NCBI GenBank assembly: GCA_023614405.1
Contig: CM042685.1
Span: 87,348,684-87,412,683, forward strand
DNA length: 64,000 nucleotides
Direction of reading: 5' to 3'
Source: Avena insularis
Lineage: Eukaryota > Streptophyta > Magnoliopsida > Poales > Poaceae
The notes under the pieces were generated by a model. It was not told where the DNA came from and made no database searches. It saw only the letters and a program-made list of their open reading frames with translations. Shown one piece after another: positions 30,366 through 41,650 of the stretch. The position numbers were made by a program, and so were the translations under genes. Numbering within the stretch: the stretch's first letter is position 1; each line of letters opens with the position of its first letter.

Positions 30366-32955
30366 CGAGCCATGCCACTCTGCTCCTCTCACGGGGGTAT
30401 AAATAGAGCCCCCTCAAAACGCACACCATTCCGCTCCCCTCTCACCCAGCAATCCCTCTGACTCGTTCCCGGAGCAAGGCGAGCACCACACCGTCGGAAG
30501 TTCATCGGAGCCTATCGCTGCAGTGAAGAAGAGGAACCAGCGCTAGGAGCCAACCCAGGAGCTGTCGTGACCATCGTTCGAACCACCGTCATCGACAAGC
30601 TCGTTCACCCACCTCGTCGAACTTAGTTGGAGCCTTGGTAAGCCCCCGACGACACCCGCCATAGCGCTAGGGTTAGAATCTCGCGTGTACCGTGTGGCGG
30701 AGACGACGACGCGGAGCCGTCGATCGTGCTCTAATTGTGCGGTCTAGATTGAAGGATACCGCTTCGCGTTGGATTAGTCAATCAGCACGGCGCATGGGTA
30801 CCTTTATTAGCATTCTGCCGAGCTATAAATTCAAACTTAGTTTTTTCTTTTATTTCAAAACCCTATAAAGTAGGTGACTTTAAAATTCAATTCAGGAATA
30901 TTCACTAAACAAAATTGAATGAAACCAATTTTGCTAGAAAGTAGATGAAAATCTGTAGACACTCTCGTTGTATTCAAACAGTTTGAATTTGTAGATCATT
31001 CCTAGCAAAAATAACAAGGCAAATACTTTTATAACTTCAAACATTTTTCTAAAATCAGCCATAACTGCTTTTGAGTTGATTCCAACTCTCAAAAATCACA
31101 TTAGTCATGATCTATCTGAATATGTAAAAATATATAGTTTTACATGAAGTAGTCCTGGACCAAAATTAAATAATGGCCTTATAGTCATTTCTAGTTACAT
31201 AAATATTTTTATTTGACATTATTAAACTTGGCAATTTAGGCTAACCACTTTAAATCACATTCCCAAGTATTGGAATATGTGGTGAGGACATGTGTCAATA
31301 TTATTTCATATTTGAATTGGAGAATATTAAAACTTAGGTAACTTTCAACGAGTAGAAGTTACTTTTCTAAAATAAGATAAATAAAATCTTGTCACCCTTT
31401 TCTTGTAATGATAGAGAAGATGCTAAATCATCTAGTTTGGATCTTTGTGTGCTAAATAGAAGTGGTTAAGTATTATTTGGTGATTGTGTACCTCGTATTT
31501 ATTTATAGACGCTAGTACCAACCCGGGCTACGAGGAGGAAGAATTCTACGAAGAAAAGGAAGAGAACTACGACCACTGTACCAACCAAGGCAAGCTACAC
31601 TATGCAAGATAGAACTATGCATACTATTAGGATACCACCTTGATTATACCAATCCTAAGTTTTACATGCAAGCTTTATTTTTTCTCCCTTTTATTAAAGT
31701 TGCTCCGTTAGTTAATTAATTGGTGATTAGTGGAAAAATAGTAAAGATGCCATCAAGAGCATAAAACTAGGTGTAGGTAGTTACACTAATATTTATCAAA
31801 TAGTGACACCCTCATTGATAAATGCTAGTGCTAAACTAATCTTTATGACTATAGATGGGAGCAATTTTATAAAATGATTATGAAAACCTTGGAATAATGA
31901 GTCATTCTATTGAAATGTCTTGACATGTGTTATGGAACACAATGAGTTGATGATACTGAATGAAGTATGTTCCCTGACTTTGATAAAAACTGATGGTTGG
32001 GTTCGGATGCGATACCATTCTAATTTTACCGTACATCCACAATACCCGAGTTGGGGTAGGGCTTAACTAGAAGTTTATGTGTCTTAGTATGGGTTCCCTC
32101 GCGGAACGAGGTTGAGCTGAGGCTACCTTGTGAATATGAATGCCCACCTATGCAGTTCCCGAGATGGCAGATGGCCATGGTTGGGAGGCCAAACTCATAG
32201 GGGAGGTGCCTATACTAGGGTGTGTAATTGAAAGGTTAGGATTGATTATTCGCATACCAAGTATGATGATTTAGGGTTATCCCTGAAGGATGTATCGAAT
32301 GTTGTGGTGAAAGTGTACCACCTTTGCAGAGTGTGAAACTATTTGAATAGCCGTGTCCGTGGTCATGGACAGTTGGATGGCCATACTGTTCCGTTGTCAC
32401 ATGTTTTCAAAATGACTTGTGACTTGAATTATGACTATGATTGACTACACAGAGTTGTGGACATGAAACTAGCTTTCCCTCTTGAGTAATCTGGACAAAT
32501 AAAGTTAGTCATTACTACTAAGTACTTATGAAATAAAATTGGCTTATTGCAAACAAACCTAGAGCTTAGGATTCCTACTAGAATGGTATTACTTCTAGGT
32601 GATAGTTTGCGAGTACTTTAAAAGTACTCATGGCTTTGTCCCTGGATATTCCCATGGCCAGAATTTGAAGGGGAGTATGAGGAGGACGGATAGTAGGACG
32701 CCTATGATAACTAGGACCATCTCCCATTGTCAGCATTTCCTGTGACCATGAAGATGGAGCCTCTACTACGTTTTTTTCGCTGCTTTGATTTGTATTTAGA
32801 CTTGATCTTATGATCAACTATTTGTAAGACTATTATGGTTTATAATGGATGATGTACTGTGCTATCAATTCTGTTATGTCTCGCAAAAATGGTAATCCTG
32901 GGATTGCGATGTACGGCATAACAGGCATCTGGGATTAAAAATTCGGGTGTTGATA
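30366..32955 (+). mobile_element. Tekay 3' LTR, third piece (promoter to 3' end)
   Basis: It resumes right after CACTA2 with the LTR core promoter (tataaatag, 30398-30406) and runs to the LTR end gggtgttgata at 32955. It holds the gtaag donor-like site at 30638, the acidic exon-like segment at about 31527-31590 and a second acidic segment near 32655-32690, all shared with the left LTR. No gene beyond these. With 18678-19116 and 26166-26706 it makes an LTR of about 3.57 kb. Confidence 0.85.
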
Positions 32956-35121
32956 ATAATCATGCAGAGCGACAAAACATTATTAATCAAAGCATAAAGT
33001 GATATCTCAAGTCAAAAACTAAATGATCTTAGAGGCTAAGGTGACTGGTTCATAGTCATAACATGGTGTAAGCATGTGCCAAGTCAACCCAAATAAAGCA
33101 TCAAAGGAGAATACCACAATATTATGATTTTGTATGCTAAAATAATGCATGATTCTTTCATGGCACATTAGTCAATCTCAATTGTTTGAAACAAGTCATT
33201 CTAAAACAATAATCACTAAGAATATGTTCAAACCAACATCTATCATGACATGATACAGTCTAAGTCACAGTCAAAAAAAGCTTCGTTTTGTACCACTACG
33301 AGCATGAAACATTCAACTCTTTTCTAACACCAGTCAACTTATTTGAAACAACTCACAAAGGTAATAATAAATAAAGACCAGTGAGCATGTCTCACCTAAC
33401 TACAAAGAAGAACTAAAAATTTCTAAGAAATAAGCAGAAGAAAACTAAAGCTAAACGCAATGCTAGCAAAAGTGAACACTCACAGAATAATAAAAGTGAA
33501 AACTAGAGTGTTCTAAGCAATGAAGAAATAGGTGTGACTTCTCCAAAATAGGTGTGTTTGGGTCCAACCAACTTATTGCAGAAAACAAAACAAAATAAAA
33601 CTAAAAACAAAAACAAACACCCTCCAAGAACAACACATAGTGCATGAAGCAAAAATATAGTGTTTTGAAAAAAAAAGACCTGAATTTTTTGTTGATGAAG
33701 AAGGGGATGCCTTGGGCATCCTCAAGCTTTGACGCTTGTACTTCTTAAATATTTCTTGGGGTGACACGGTTGGCATCCCCAATCTTGAGCTTTTGTCCAT
33801 ACTTCATCTCATCACATCTTCTCTCCCTACACTTGAAAACTTTCTTCATACAAAACTTCACACAATCTTCATTAGCAACATTAGCGTATTCGAGATAATA
33901 AGCCTTTGGGATTCAGTTTCAACTCCAGTAAATCATCCATTAAAACATAGGCTACTGTAGCAACTCCTTTTAAAATCTCAAGTAATCAAAGAGAAATAAT
34001 AAAGAAACCGATTAAGAGGCAAATGCAAATAATGTCAGGAATCTGTCAAAACAGACCAGCAGGTAAAGACCTATTTTTTCAAAAATCTTATTATCCTCAA
34101 ATCGAAAAGTGCAAAATAATGAAAGTTGGGTAAATACTAGGGGCATGCGCACAAAAAATTACAAATCATTCCGACTTTCTGGGATTTTTCACGATTTTCT
34201 ATAGTGAAGCACGGAAATCTGTTTCGAGACAGCAACTCCCCCAAATCTTACTTCCCTCTCATTAGAGGCTATTCTTGGCACAAAAACCAAACTAAAAGGA
34301 TAAGGAGAGGTTATTACAGAGGCAATAACTTCCAAGACATAAATAAACAAAAATAAAATGAAAGAAAAAATATAATGGGTTGTCTCCCAAAAGCTCTTTC
34401 TTTATAGCCATTAAGATAGGCATGATAATTTCGATGATGCTCGCATAAGAAATATGAATTTGAAGGAAAAGAAAGCATTTAGAAGCAAATATAAAACAAA
34501 CTTAAGTCTAACCCACTACCTATGGAAAATAATCTTGTTAAGAAACAAGTCATGAAAGCACAAATCAACAAGCATAGGAAAGCAAAACAAGTGCATCTTC
34601 AAAATTTTCAACATAAAGAGGGGAAACTTAATATTGTTGAGATACATAAAACCATGTTTCCCTCTCTCATAATAACTTTCGGTAGCATCACGAATAAAAT
34701 TAACAATATAAATATCACATAAAACATTTTTATCATGAGCCACATGCATAAAATAATTTTTACTCTCCACATAAGCATAGTCATTCTTATTCATCATAGT
34801 GGGAGGAAATTCAACAAAATATCTATCATTATTATTCTCATCACCATAGTCATCAAATATAGGAGTCATATTGTAATCATAATTAATTTTCTCCTCAATA
34901 GTAGGTGGACTGAAAATATCATATTCATCATATATTTGCGGTATAGTATCATCATAATAAATTTTATCCTCTATAGTAGGTGGACTAAAAATATCATATT
35001 CATCATTGTAATCATCATATATTGGAGGTATAGTATCATCATAACAAATTTTCTCCCCTAAAGCTAGGGAACTAAAAAGATCATAAAAACTAGCTTCCCC
35101 AAGTTTAGACTTTTCATAGCA
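32956..35121 (-). mobile_element. Inverted Athila-like element fragment
   Basis: The minus strand resembles the internal region of the element at 19117-26165: it shares the ggggatgcc blocks (33690-33800), the cctctaatgagag motif near 34260, and the acidic ORF described next. Its left part also lies at 63619-64000. It was the target of the Tekay insertion, since it starts immediately after the Tekay LTR end. Its other end is cut by CACTA3 near 35116-35121. The stretch 32956-34515 has no ORF. Confidence 0.75.
34516..35121 (-). CDS. Acidic repeat protein of an Athila-like element, partial
   Basis: The minus-strand reading is open for 201 codons from 35121 to the stop at 34516, although the first ATG is only at 34869. 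The N-terminal part contains two close copies of a 24-26 residue unit (DDTIPPIYDDYNDEYDIF, then DDTIPQIYDEYDIF, each followed by SPPTIEDK or SPPTIEEK) and a third decayed unit. The C-terminal part carries NFIRDATESYYERG and NNIKFPLFMLKILKMHLF. The YYER motif is shared with the ORF at 20849-21745. The reading continues to the CACTA3 border, so the true start may have been lost. No enzymatic domain is visible. Confidence 0.6.
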   Translation of the reverse strand, partial: CYEKSKLGEASFYDLFSSLALGEKICYDDTIPPIYDDYNDEYDIFSPPTIEDKIYYDDTIPQIYDEYDIFSPPTIEEKINYDYNMTPIFDDYGDENNNDRYFVEFPPTMMNKNDYAYVESKNYFMHVAHDKNVLCDIYIVNFIRDATESYYERGKHGFMYLNNIKFPLFMLKILKMHLFCFPMLVDLCFHDLFLNKIIFHR

Positions 35122-35128
35122 TTAGCAC

Positions 35129-36612
35129 ATGGCTCAGGATCCGGGCGAGGACGACGAAGACTTCGATGATCAGTTCTTCAACACTCAGTTTTGCAACAAA
35201 GACCCAGCTGGTTGCCCCACAGAGAAACCCACTATCACCAAGTGTTTGTTTGGTTCTCAGGACATGCCTCTAGCTTGCGCCTTCACCAAGCCAGCTGATA
35301 CAACCAACCGACCCTTTATTCTAAGCCCTGGCAAACTACATAGGGCGGCCGATGCTCAATGTGCGGTGCCTTCCTGCTCTCCAAAAGGAAAAAAATCCAG
35401 GAAAAGAAAATCATGCAGCTCGAGCGAGCCGGTGGCGTCAACTGCGAATCCGATCAGGTTTCTAGACGGGCCACCAAGACCCAAGGGTATTACGTGGAGG
35501 ATTCATGTGGCGGGTGAGGCCATGCTACCTAAGATTTTACGGAGGCTCGCCAGTTCGGAATCGAAGAGTGTGCATGAAGGTGTGCTGACGGTAGAGAGAC
35601 GCATTCTGGTGGAGAAAGATCTCTCGCACCCGGTATTCGTGGTTAAGGTGCCACCAGGCTTGGGCTTCATCGACAATGCCCCCATGGATCTGTTCTTCCT
35701 GCGGTTTGACGACATCTTCAGTATGTTCCACCTGTACCCGCTGCACTATTCCATGGTCCGCCTGTTTTCTCTCAGCCTGGCCATGCAGATCATTAGAGAG
35801 AACACCCTGGGCATCGCGGTAGTGGACTCCTACTACATGCGTGATGGCTGCTTGGGAAGCGCCGCTGAATGACGATTCATGGCCTTGTACCTAAAAGGAA
35901 TCTTTGTGGCGAACAAGACAAAGGAATACATTTTCGTGCCTTACTTTCCCGAGTAAGTCATTATTCACTCGCCACCATCGATTGGCTTTATTAGATTATC
36001 ATCATTCTTTTTCCAACAGATTCCATTTTAATTTTTTTGCGCAGAGATGAATATTGCACACTCATCTCCTTCTCTCCATAGAATTCGCACACCATGTATT
36101 TTGACTCGGGGAGTCTAGAAAAGAAAAAACTACGACAAGATCAAGGATGTTCTGGATGATGCTCTCATTGACTATGCCTCGACGAAAGGCACCACCTTTG
36201 TGCGTAAGAAGGTCAAGTTTGGCAGGCATGTCTTCAACCACGTAACGGAGTTTCCCTGTGTGAAGCAGCCGAAATGCAGTAAGAAGGAAGCCTACTATGC
36301 ACTCCATCACATGAGGGCGTTCCTACTAGACCAGTAGAACTCTACGCTGCCAGATCATCTCAAACAGTGGGCCGAAGCTAAGGCCAAGATCACTGATTTA
36401 GATATTAGACAAGAGATGTATCGCATCTAGCAGCAGTTTCATGCAATCATCTTTTGTGATGTAATGACTTTGGGAGGGGGGGGTCTTCTATGGAGGAAAT
36501 CTCCCGAATAATCGTGACATAGAAGATCGCCTAGAGATACAGGGTGACTATAGGAAGTTCATGATGAGACAAGGCGTCCTCCCGTTCCCTGAGCCGAGCC
36601 AGAAGTCTTGAT
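35129..36612 (+). pseudogene. CACTA3 Ulp1-like gene, degenerate
   Basis: ORF 35129-35872 (247 residues) has an acidic N-terminus, a Lys-rich nuclear-signal-like stretch (GKKSRKRKS, about residues 89-97) and ends at a TGA, after which the frame goes on as MALYLKGIFVANKTKEYIF and YFPE to a gtaag donor near 35955. The next exon, after tttgcgcag near 36045, reads CTLISFSP, MYFDSGS, KDVLDDALIDYA, HVTEFPCVKQPKCSKKEAYYALHHM and so on to about 36612, with several stops. The order matches the Ulp1 fold: His position, YFDS, then the Gln-Pro loop. The His is replaced (Glu-Tyr-Cys), and Glu/Ala stand where the catalytic Cys-Gly normally lies, so even the parent gene may lack protease activity. Confidence 0.68.
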
Positions 36613-36774
36613 GTTGGCCTAGTTGTAGTTACAAACTATAGATGACCTTTTTGTGTGTGGACAAGTACATGCTACTACTTAGCTTATTAGGTTTATGAAT
36701 CATCGCTTACTTATTTTGCTTATTATTATTATATGTGAATCAATGCTTGTTTTTTTGCTTACTCTTTGGTCCTT

Positions 36775-38700
36775 TGCTTACTTTGGTCCTTCTTTTTCCT
36801 TACTTTAGTCTTTTTTCAAGAATGTCGATGATTGAAATGTCGTGGCACACTATATATGAGAATGTGCTACGACAGGATAGTGAGCCTTGTGATATGCACA
36901 AGTCCAGGTGTTGTGCATCCTATTTGGCTAACTGTTCCGTCGTAGCATATTCTATGTATATATTGAAGGGATATGGGTAGGCTACACTAGCGCAAAACAA
37001 AAAAATTCTACCACGTATACCAGGATTACTGTTGTCATAGATCACGGGATTACCACTAGACGCAGCTATGAATCGATGAAGCGCCAGAGGCAGTGCAGAC
37101 GCTCCACGCCTCCTCCTTGTCCTCGCCCCACGAGAAGCTTCCCTTGCACGGCTCGTCCAAGCGCCATGATGCAGCGCCCGAGGTATCCACACGCATGGTG
37201 GAAGCGCGACGCCGGATCGCTAGGTCTGCCAAGGCTACAGCGTGAGGAGTGGCAGATGGGAATGATCTGAGGTATAAGGTTTAACCCTTGTCAGCTCGCC
37301 CCACCCTCTATTATATAGGCGTCCCTAGTGGTCTTCTTCATTAGCAGCCCATTAGTACCCTAAGCTGGTCTAATTCGGATCCAATCTCATTAGGCTTCCA
37401 GCCCCTTAAGTGTGTGACCCTATAGGTTCATATGCGTATAGACATGACACGAATACACTTATTCTGTCAATAGTTGGTAGCGGCCTCTAGCAAGACGTGC
37501 CAACTCCTAAACGCATACAAAGATTATATCGGACGAACCATCACAAGGTTTAGTACATGTCTTTCCCTTTGCCTCACGATATTTGGTCTAGCTCCAAGCT
37601 GACCTCCCTTTCTCGATACCGTGATTCGGAATCCCTTTACTAGGTTAACTCTTAACCATATGTAGCACGGCCATGCATTTCTGGATCCGATCACTCGAGG
37701 GGCCCAGAGATATCTCTCTCAAGTAGAGAGGGGCAAATCCCATCTTGATTGACCATGCCTTGCAGCATGCTTCAGGACAAACCCGAAAGCTACCTTTATA
37801 ACTACCCAGTTATGATGCAGTGTTTGATAGCCCCAAAGTAGGTCGATCCACATCTCAAGTACATGCGACAATCTCAGGTCTAAGGACAAAACGTACACGA
37901 TGTGTAGAGAGAGAGCTGCAACTAATTGCTAGTCTCAGGTTGGGTCAGTCCAACCCCATGTTCATAACATATGTCCACGTCATTGGTTTGACATATCCAT
38001 GTCTATGACTTGCGAAACATAGTCATCAACCAATCGATGTGCTAGTCTAATATTCACGTGTGTCCTCACATGAACTCCGACTAGGGACAACTCTTAAATA
38101 ACCATACAAGTATAGAGTTTCACAAACAATTCACGTAATTTCCAATCAATACAAGTTGCCTGATATGGATATTCAAGGAACAATACAATAACTCATGGAT
38201 ACATATGAAATATCATCATCTCTATGATTGCCTCTAGGGCATATTTCCTTCATATATATATGAGGCATTCTTTTTGAGTTTCTTTGGTCTTTTTCAAGAA
38301 TAATGCCGATGATTGAAATATCGTGGCACACTATATATGCAAATATGATGTGACAGGATTGTAAGCCTTGTGTTATGAACAAGTCCAGATGTTGTGCATC
38401 CTACTTGGCTTACAGTTCCTTCATAGCATATTCCTGTGTCCAACGACCTAGTTATATATGAGGCATTCTTTTTGAGTTACTTTGGTATTTTTCGAGAATG
38501 CCGATGATTGAAATATCGTGGCATGCTATATATGTGAATGTGCTGCGATGGGATTGTATGCCTTGTGCTATGCACAAGTCCAGGTGTTGTGCATCCTACT
38601 TGGCGGACAGTTCCATCATTGCATATTCCTGTGTCCAACAACCTAGTTATATATGAGGCATGGTTTTGAGTTACTTTGGTATTTTCGAGTTGGGAGTACT
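36775..38700 (+). repeat. Tandem repeat of about 195-198 bp, three units, first one split
   Basis: The marker gatgattgaaat occurs at 36827, 38308 and 38503, and gaggca at 38262, 38460 and 38655. Units carry the same body (gaaatatcgtggca, tgcacaagtccaggtgttgtgcatcctac, catattcctgtgtccaac). The first unit is interrupted at 36964 by the solo Copia LTR. Without the LTR the array is a near-continuous triplication within CACTA3. Confidence 0.85.
36964..38252 (-). mobile_element. Solo LTR of a BARE/Angela-like Copia element
   Basis: On the minus strand it begins TGAAGGAAATATGCCCTAGA, the familiar start of this Copia group, and ends in ...CCCTTCA, giving inverted tgaagg/ccttca termini. A perfect 5-bp duplication tatat flanks it (36959-36963 and 38253-38257). 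A minus-strand TATA box (cctatataa) is at 37311-37319. No internal Copia sequence is present, so the element has been reduced to a single LTR of 1289 bp by LTR-LTR recombination. ORFs inside are not supported. Confidence 0.9.
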
Positions 38701-38781
38701 TTCTATAAGTGTATCTTCATATGCGACTTTAATTATACATGTTTTTTCAATCACCGGTTAATTATTATTGCCAACTTGTAG

Positions 38782-39032
38782 ATGACGTGGTACGTCGTGT
38801 ACAAGGGACGAGTTCCAGAGTCTACGATGATTGCGAAGACTACCGGAGACAGGTGCACTGTTTTAGCGGCAATATCTACAAAGGGTACACCACTATGGTG
38901 GAGGCGGAAGCTAGATACACGCGCTATCTAGCAGGAGTTAGGACGAGGAACCGGATACACCTTCATCACGGTGATGCTTATCGTCTTTGGTTGTTTATCC
39001 CGCGCTTGTTTCTAGCTAGTTTAGATGTCTAG
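38782..39032 (+). pseudogene. CACTA3 small ORF with RNase H1 N-terminal (Cauli_VI-like) domain
   Basis: The ATG follows a ttgtag acceptor. The first frame reads MTWYVVYKGRVP. After a one-base deletion near 38817 the second frame gives VYDDCEDYRRQVHCFSGN, IYKGYTTMVEAEARYTRYLAG and RTRNR, all of which fit the RNase H1 N-terminal domain (WYVVY, PGVY, W-x-x-C, V-x-x-F-x-G, KGY, EA-x-A). A hydrophobic tail (YRLWLFIPRLFLASL) precedes the stop at 39030-39032. The product would be about 84 residues, a single domain plus a possible tail anchor. The architecture equals that of the small ORF in CACTA2. Confidence 0.72.
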
Positions 39033-39569
39033 GCGATCTTCGGAGATCTAACTTGTTCGAGACACATGTATTCACATGTCACCATCTGTTTTGTAACTTG
39101 ATCGAAGAAATATAACTTATACTATGTATTCATGTATGGGACTTATCTATATGTATTTGTTTCAATCTTGTTTTGCAAATTGTGTATTCATATATATAAC
39201 TGTATATATTATATATGTGTGTATATCTGCTTTAAATATTGTATATACTATGTATAGAATATCATTTGGCTCAGAATAATTTTTTTTGCCCATGACGCAC
39301 ATGGCATGGCTTTATTGACGCACATGATCTAAAGAGCACGTGAAGAACAGTAGTGGCGCACTACCCTGTGCGCCACTAAGAAGATAGTGGAAGCGCACTA
39401 TCATTTATAGCCGTGGCATCGCTAAAGCGCTACATATGTGTCTAGGGTAACCATCAGTAAAGGCGCTATGCACTATGTTTTAGCCATAGCGCAGGGATAG
39501 TGGCGCACCACTAGTGCGCCATGGATGGGATTTTTAGGTGCGCCACGAACATCCCTTTTCCTAGTAGTG
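39033..39569 (+). other. CACTA3 right subterminal region and terminus
   Basis: AT-rich to 39290, then repeated gcgcac/gtgcgccact motifs in both orientations (39340-39530), ending in the TIR at 39553-39569. Such repeats are the binding sites of CACTA transposase-associated proteins in studied elements. No gene. Confidence 0.75.
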
Positions 39570-40916
39570 CAGAGAGTCATGGTCAGTTACTCGACCCTTG
39601 ATCAGTAAGGATCAGGGCAGGGTACCCGTTTGGTGTGGGTCAAGCGTACAATATCTGCAAAGTGTAAATCTATTCGAATATCTGAGTCCTCGGTCATGGA
39701 CGGTTGGGAAGTTTGCTGTAGAGTGGTGCTGGTTTTATTTTCAAAACGGATTTGGAAAAATAAAGTAGTTTCTAAAACTTGTGGGCTGAGGGACACCATA
39801 GAAGGAAGGGGTAACCCGGTCAGTTAAGTACCGTGGAGATAAAATAGAGTGCCCCAGTCCTAGTGTTTTCCAAAGATTTTCAAAAAGGTTTACAAAAATT
39901 TTTATAATAGTTTCCAAAAAACCCTTGTAGATGCTATATCAGGAAGAGAAACTATTTTTAAGAAACCATTCTTGGAACCCTCCACTACCACAGCCATATT
40001 GCAAATCCACTTGTCATTATTGTTTATCTTAAGGTGGTTTGCAAGTACATTCAAAGTACTCATCGGCATTCTCCCTAGCTATTTACTTGGCCAAATTTTT
40101 CGAAGCACGAGGAGATATGGAGATGCTAACGTCTATGCGAGCTAGACCGTCTTCCCAGTCAATCATCTATAGGTTAATGCATGACATGGGCTCTGCGTTT
40201 GAAGACTTCCGCTACTTTATCTTGTAATCTCCATAATGGAAAAAAAATGTAAGTTATGTACTCACTACTTATGGATGATGTAATTATACTAGTCTGTTAT
40301 GCTCACGGCTCACTGACAATTGGAACGTGAATTGCAGCCATAACGGGGATTCTCGGACCGTAAATCTGTGTCCCATATACTTGGTATCATAAATAAAATA
40401 GGGTGACCCAATCCTAGTGTTTTCCAAATCTTTTCAAAAAGTTTTGCAAAATGTTTTATAATAGTTCCCACAAAACCTTGTAAATACTATATTTGCAAGA
40501 GAAACTATTTTAAAAAGGAACCATTCTTGGAACCCTCCATTACCATAGCCATATTGCATATCCACTTGTCATTATTGTTTATCTTAAGGTGGTTTGTGAG
40601 TACATTCAAATTACTCACCGGCATTTTCCCTGGATATTTCTGAAGCACGAGGAGATATGGAGATGCTGACGTATATGCGAGCTAGGTCGTCTTCCCAGTC
40701 AGTCGCTTGTAGCATAAGGCATGACATGGGCTCTGCGCTTGAAGACTTCTGCTACTTGATGTTGTAATCGCCATAATGGCAAAAATGTAAGTTATGTACT
40801 CGCTACTTATAGATGATGTAATGATACTAGTCTGTTATGCTCACGGCTCACTGATCATGGGAATGTGAATTGCAGGCATAATGGGGATTCTTGGACCATA
40901 AATTCGGGGTCCTACA
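39570..40916 (+). mobile_element. Gypsy LTR fragment with internal tandem duplication
   Basis: The start resembles the later part of the Tekay LTRs (tctgcaaagtgtaaatctattcgaatatctgag compares with 3155-3190). The end (ggggtcctaca at 40916) is followed by a tRNA-Met-type primer-binding site. Two copies of about 545 bp (39838-40388 and 40389-40928) lie in tandem. The first copy already includes an LTR end and the first bases of the primer-binding site (tggtatca). The upstream part of the LTR is missing beyond the CACTA3 terminus. Confidence 0.75.
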
Positions 40917-40920
40917 TACT

Positions 40921-40933
40921 TGGTATCAGATCC
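40921..40933 (+). promoter_or_regulatory. Primer-binding site, tRNA-Met type
   Basis: tggtatcagatcc lies four bases after the LTR end. It matches the usual tggtatcagagc with one change. Confidence 0.7.
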
Positions 40934-41650
40934 ATCCTGACTGTAGGATACCTTAGTTAGCATGGACGGTAGATAGGACAACCCCCTATTTCTGAAAACC
41001 CCGTCTTTAGAAAACTATTTCTTCAAAAGCTTTTCGAAAGATTCCTTATCTTATCTTCTCTGATTTAAACTTTTGAAAATGGTTTAATGTATATCTCGTC
41101 TACTTTCAAATGTTTCGTTTTCAAAAAACAAGCTCGACTTAGAAACTCTGAAGATGGAGATCCCAAGATGACAAGAAACAAATACAAGCAAACCAAAGGA
41201 GCTACCAACAACTAACACTATAATGCCACCCTACCAACAGAGTCCTTCCAGCGTCCCAAATGGATCAAGTATGACACCGATGACACCAGATGTCAAGAAA
41301 AAAGCCAAGATCCCCATAATGTCCATACTTAGGATAAGTATCCTCAATATAGGATTCCCCTTATGGTGAGTCGTCCTTGGTATCTATGGTACCCTTTGTT
41401 TTTTTGTCATGTGATTATATGATGCATGTAATGTGTTTCTTGTCTGCCTCAGTTCTTTCGATCCTACTGCTTAGAAACCCTTGTTTGAGTATCCCGACAC
41501 CAACGCCCCTAATCCCGTAAACTAAGATCTCTCATCCGTAGGATGGCCACCTATTGAAACCTTAAATAACCATTACACATGTTCACTACTAACCTTACAT
41601 CCTAACGAATTGGTACCACTATCTCTAAACTCCTCCATAAACCCGCCTTT

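Larger units (their letters stand above)
35116..39569 (+). mobile_element. CACTA transposon, 3' half (CACTA3)
   Basis: The right terminus at 39569 reads cccttttcctagtagtg, complement CACTACTAGGAAAAGGG, the Caspar-type TIR. Subterminal repeats of gcgcactaccctgtgcgccac type occupy 39340-39560. The left end is missing; the block starts inside a Ulp1-like gene region beside the inverted Athila fragment. It carries two genes, a tandem repeat of about 195 bp and a solo Copia LTR. On its right it joins the interior of a Gypsy LTR, so it had inserted there. Confidence 0.85.

Noticed and set aside
37820..38008. ORF inside the Copia solo LTR
   Set aside because: It is within a non-coding LTR and unsupported by any motif.
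36964..38252. Tandem repeat interruption as an assembly join
   Set aside because: The perfect 5-bp duplication and inverted TG/CA ends show a normal solo LTR.
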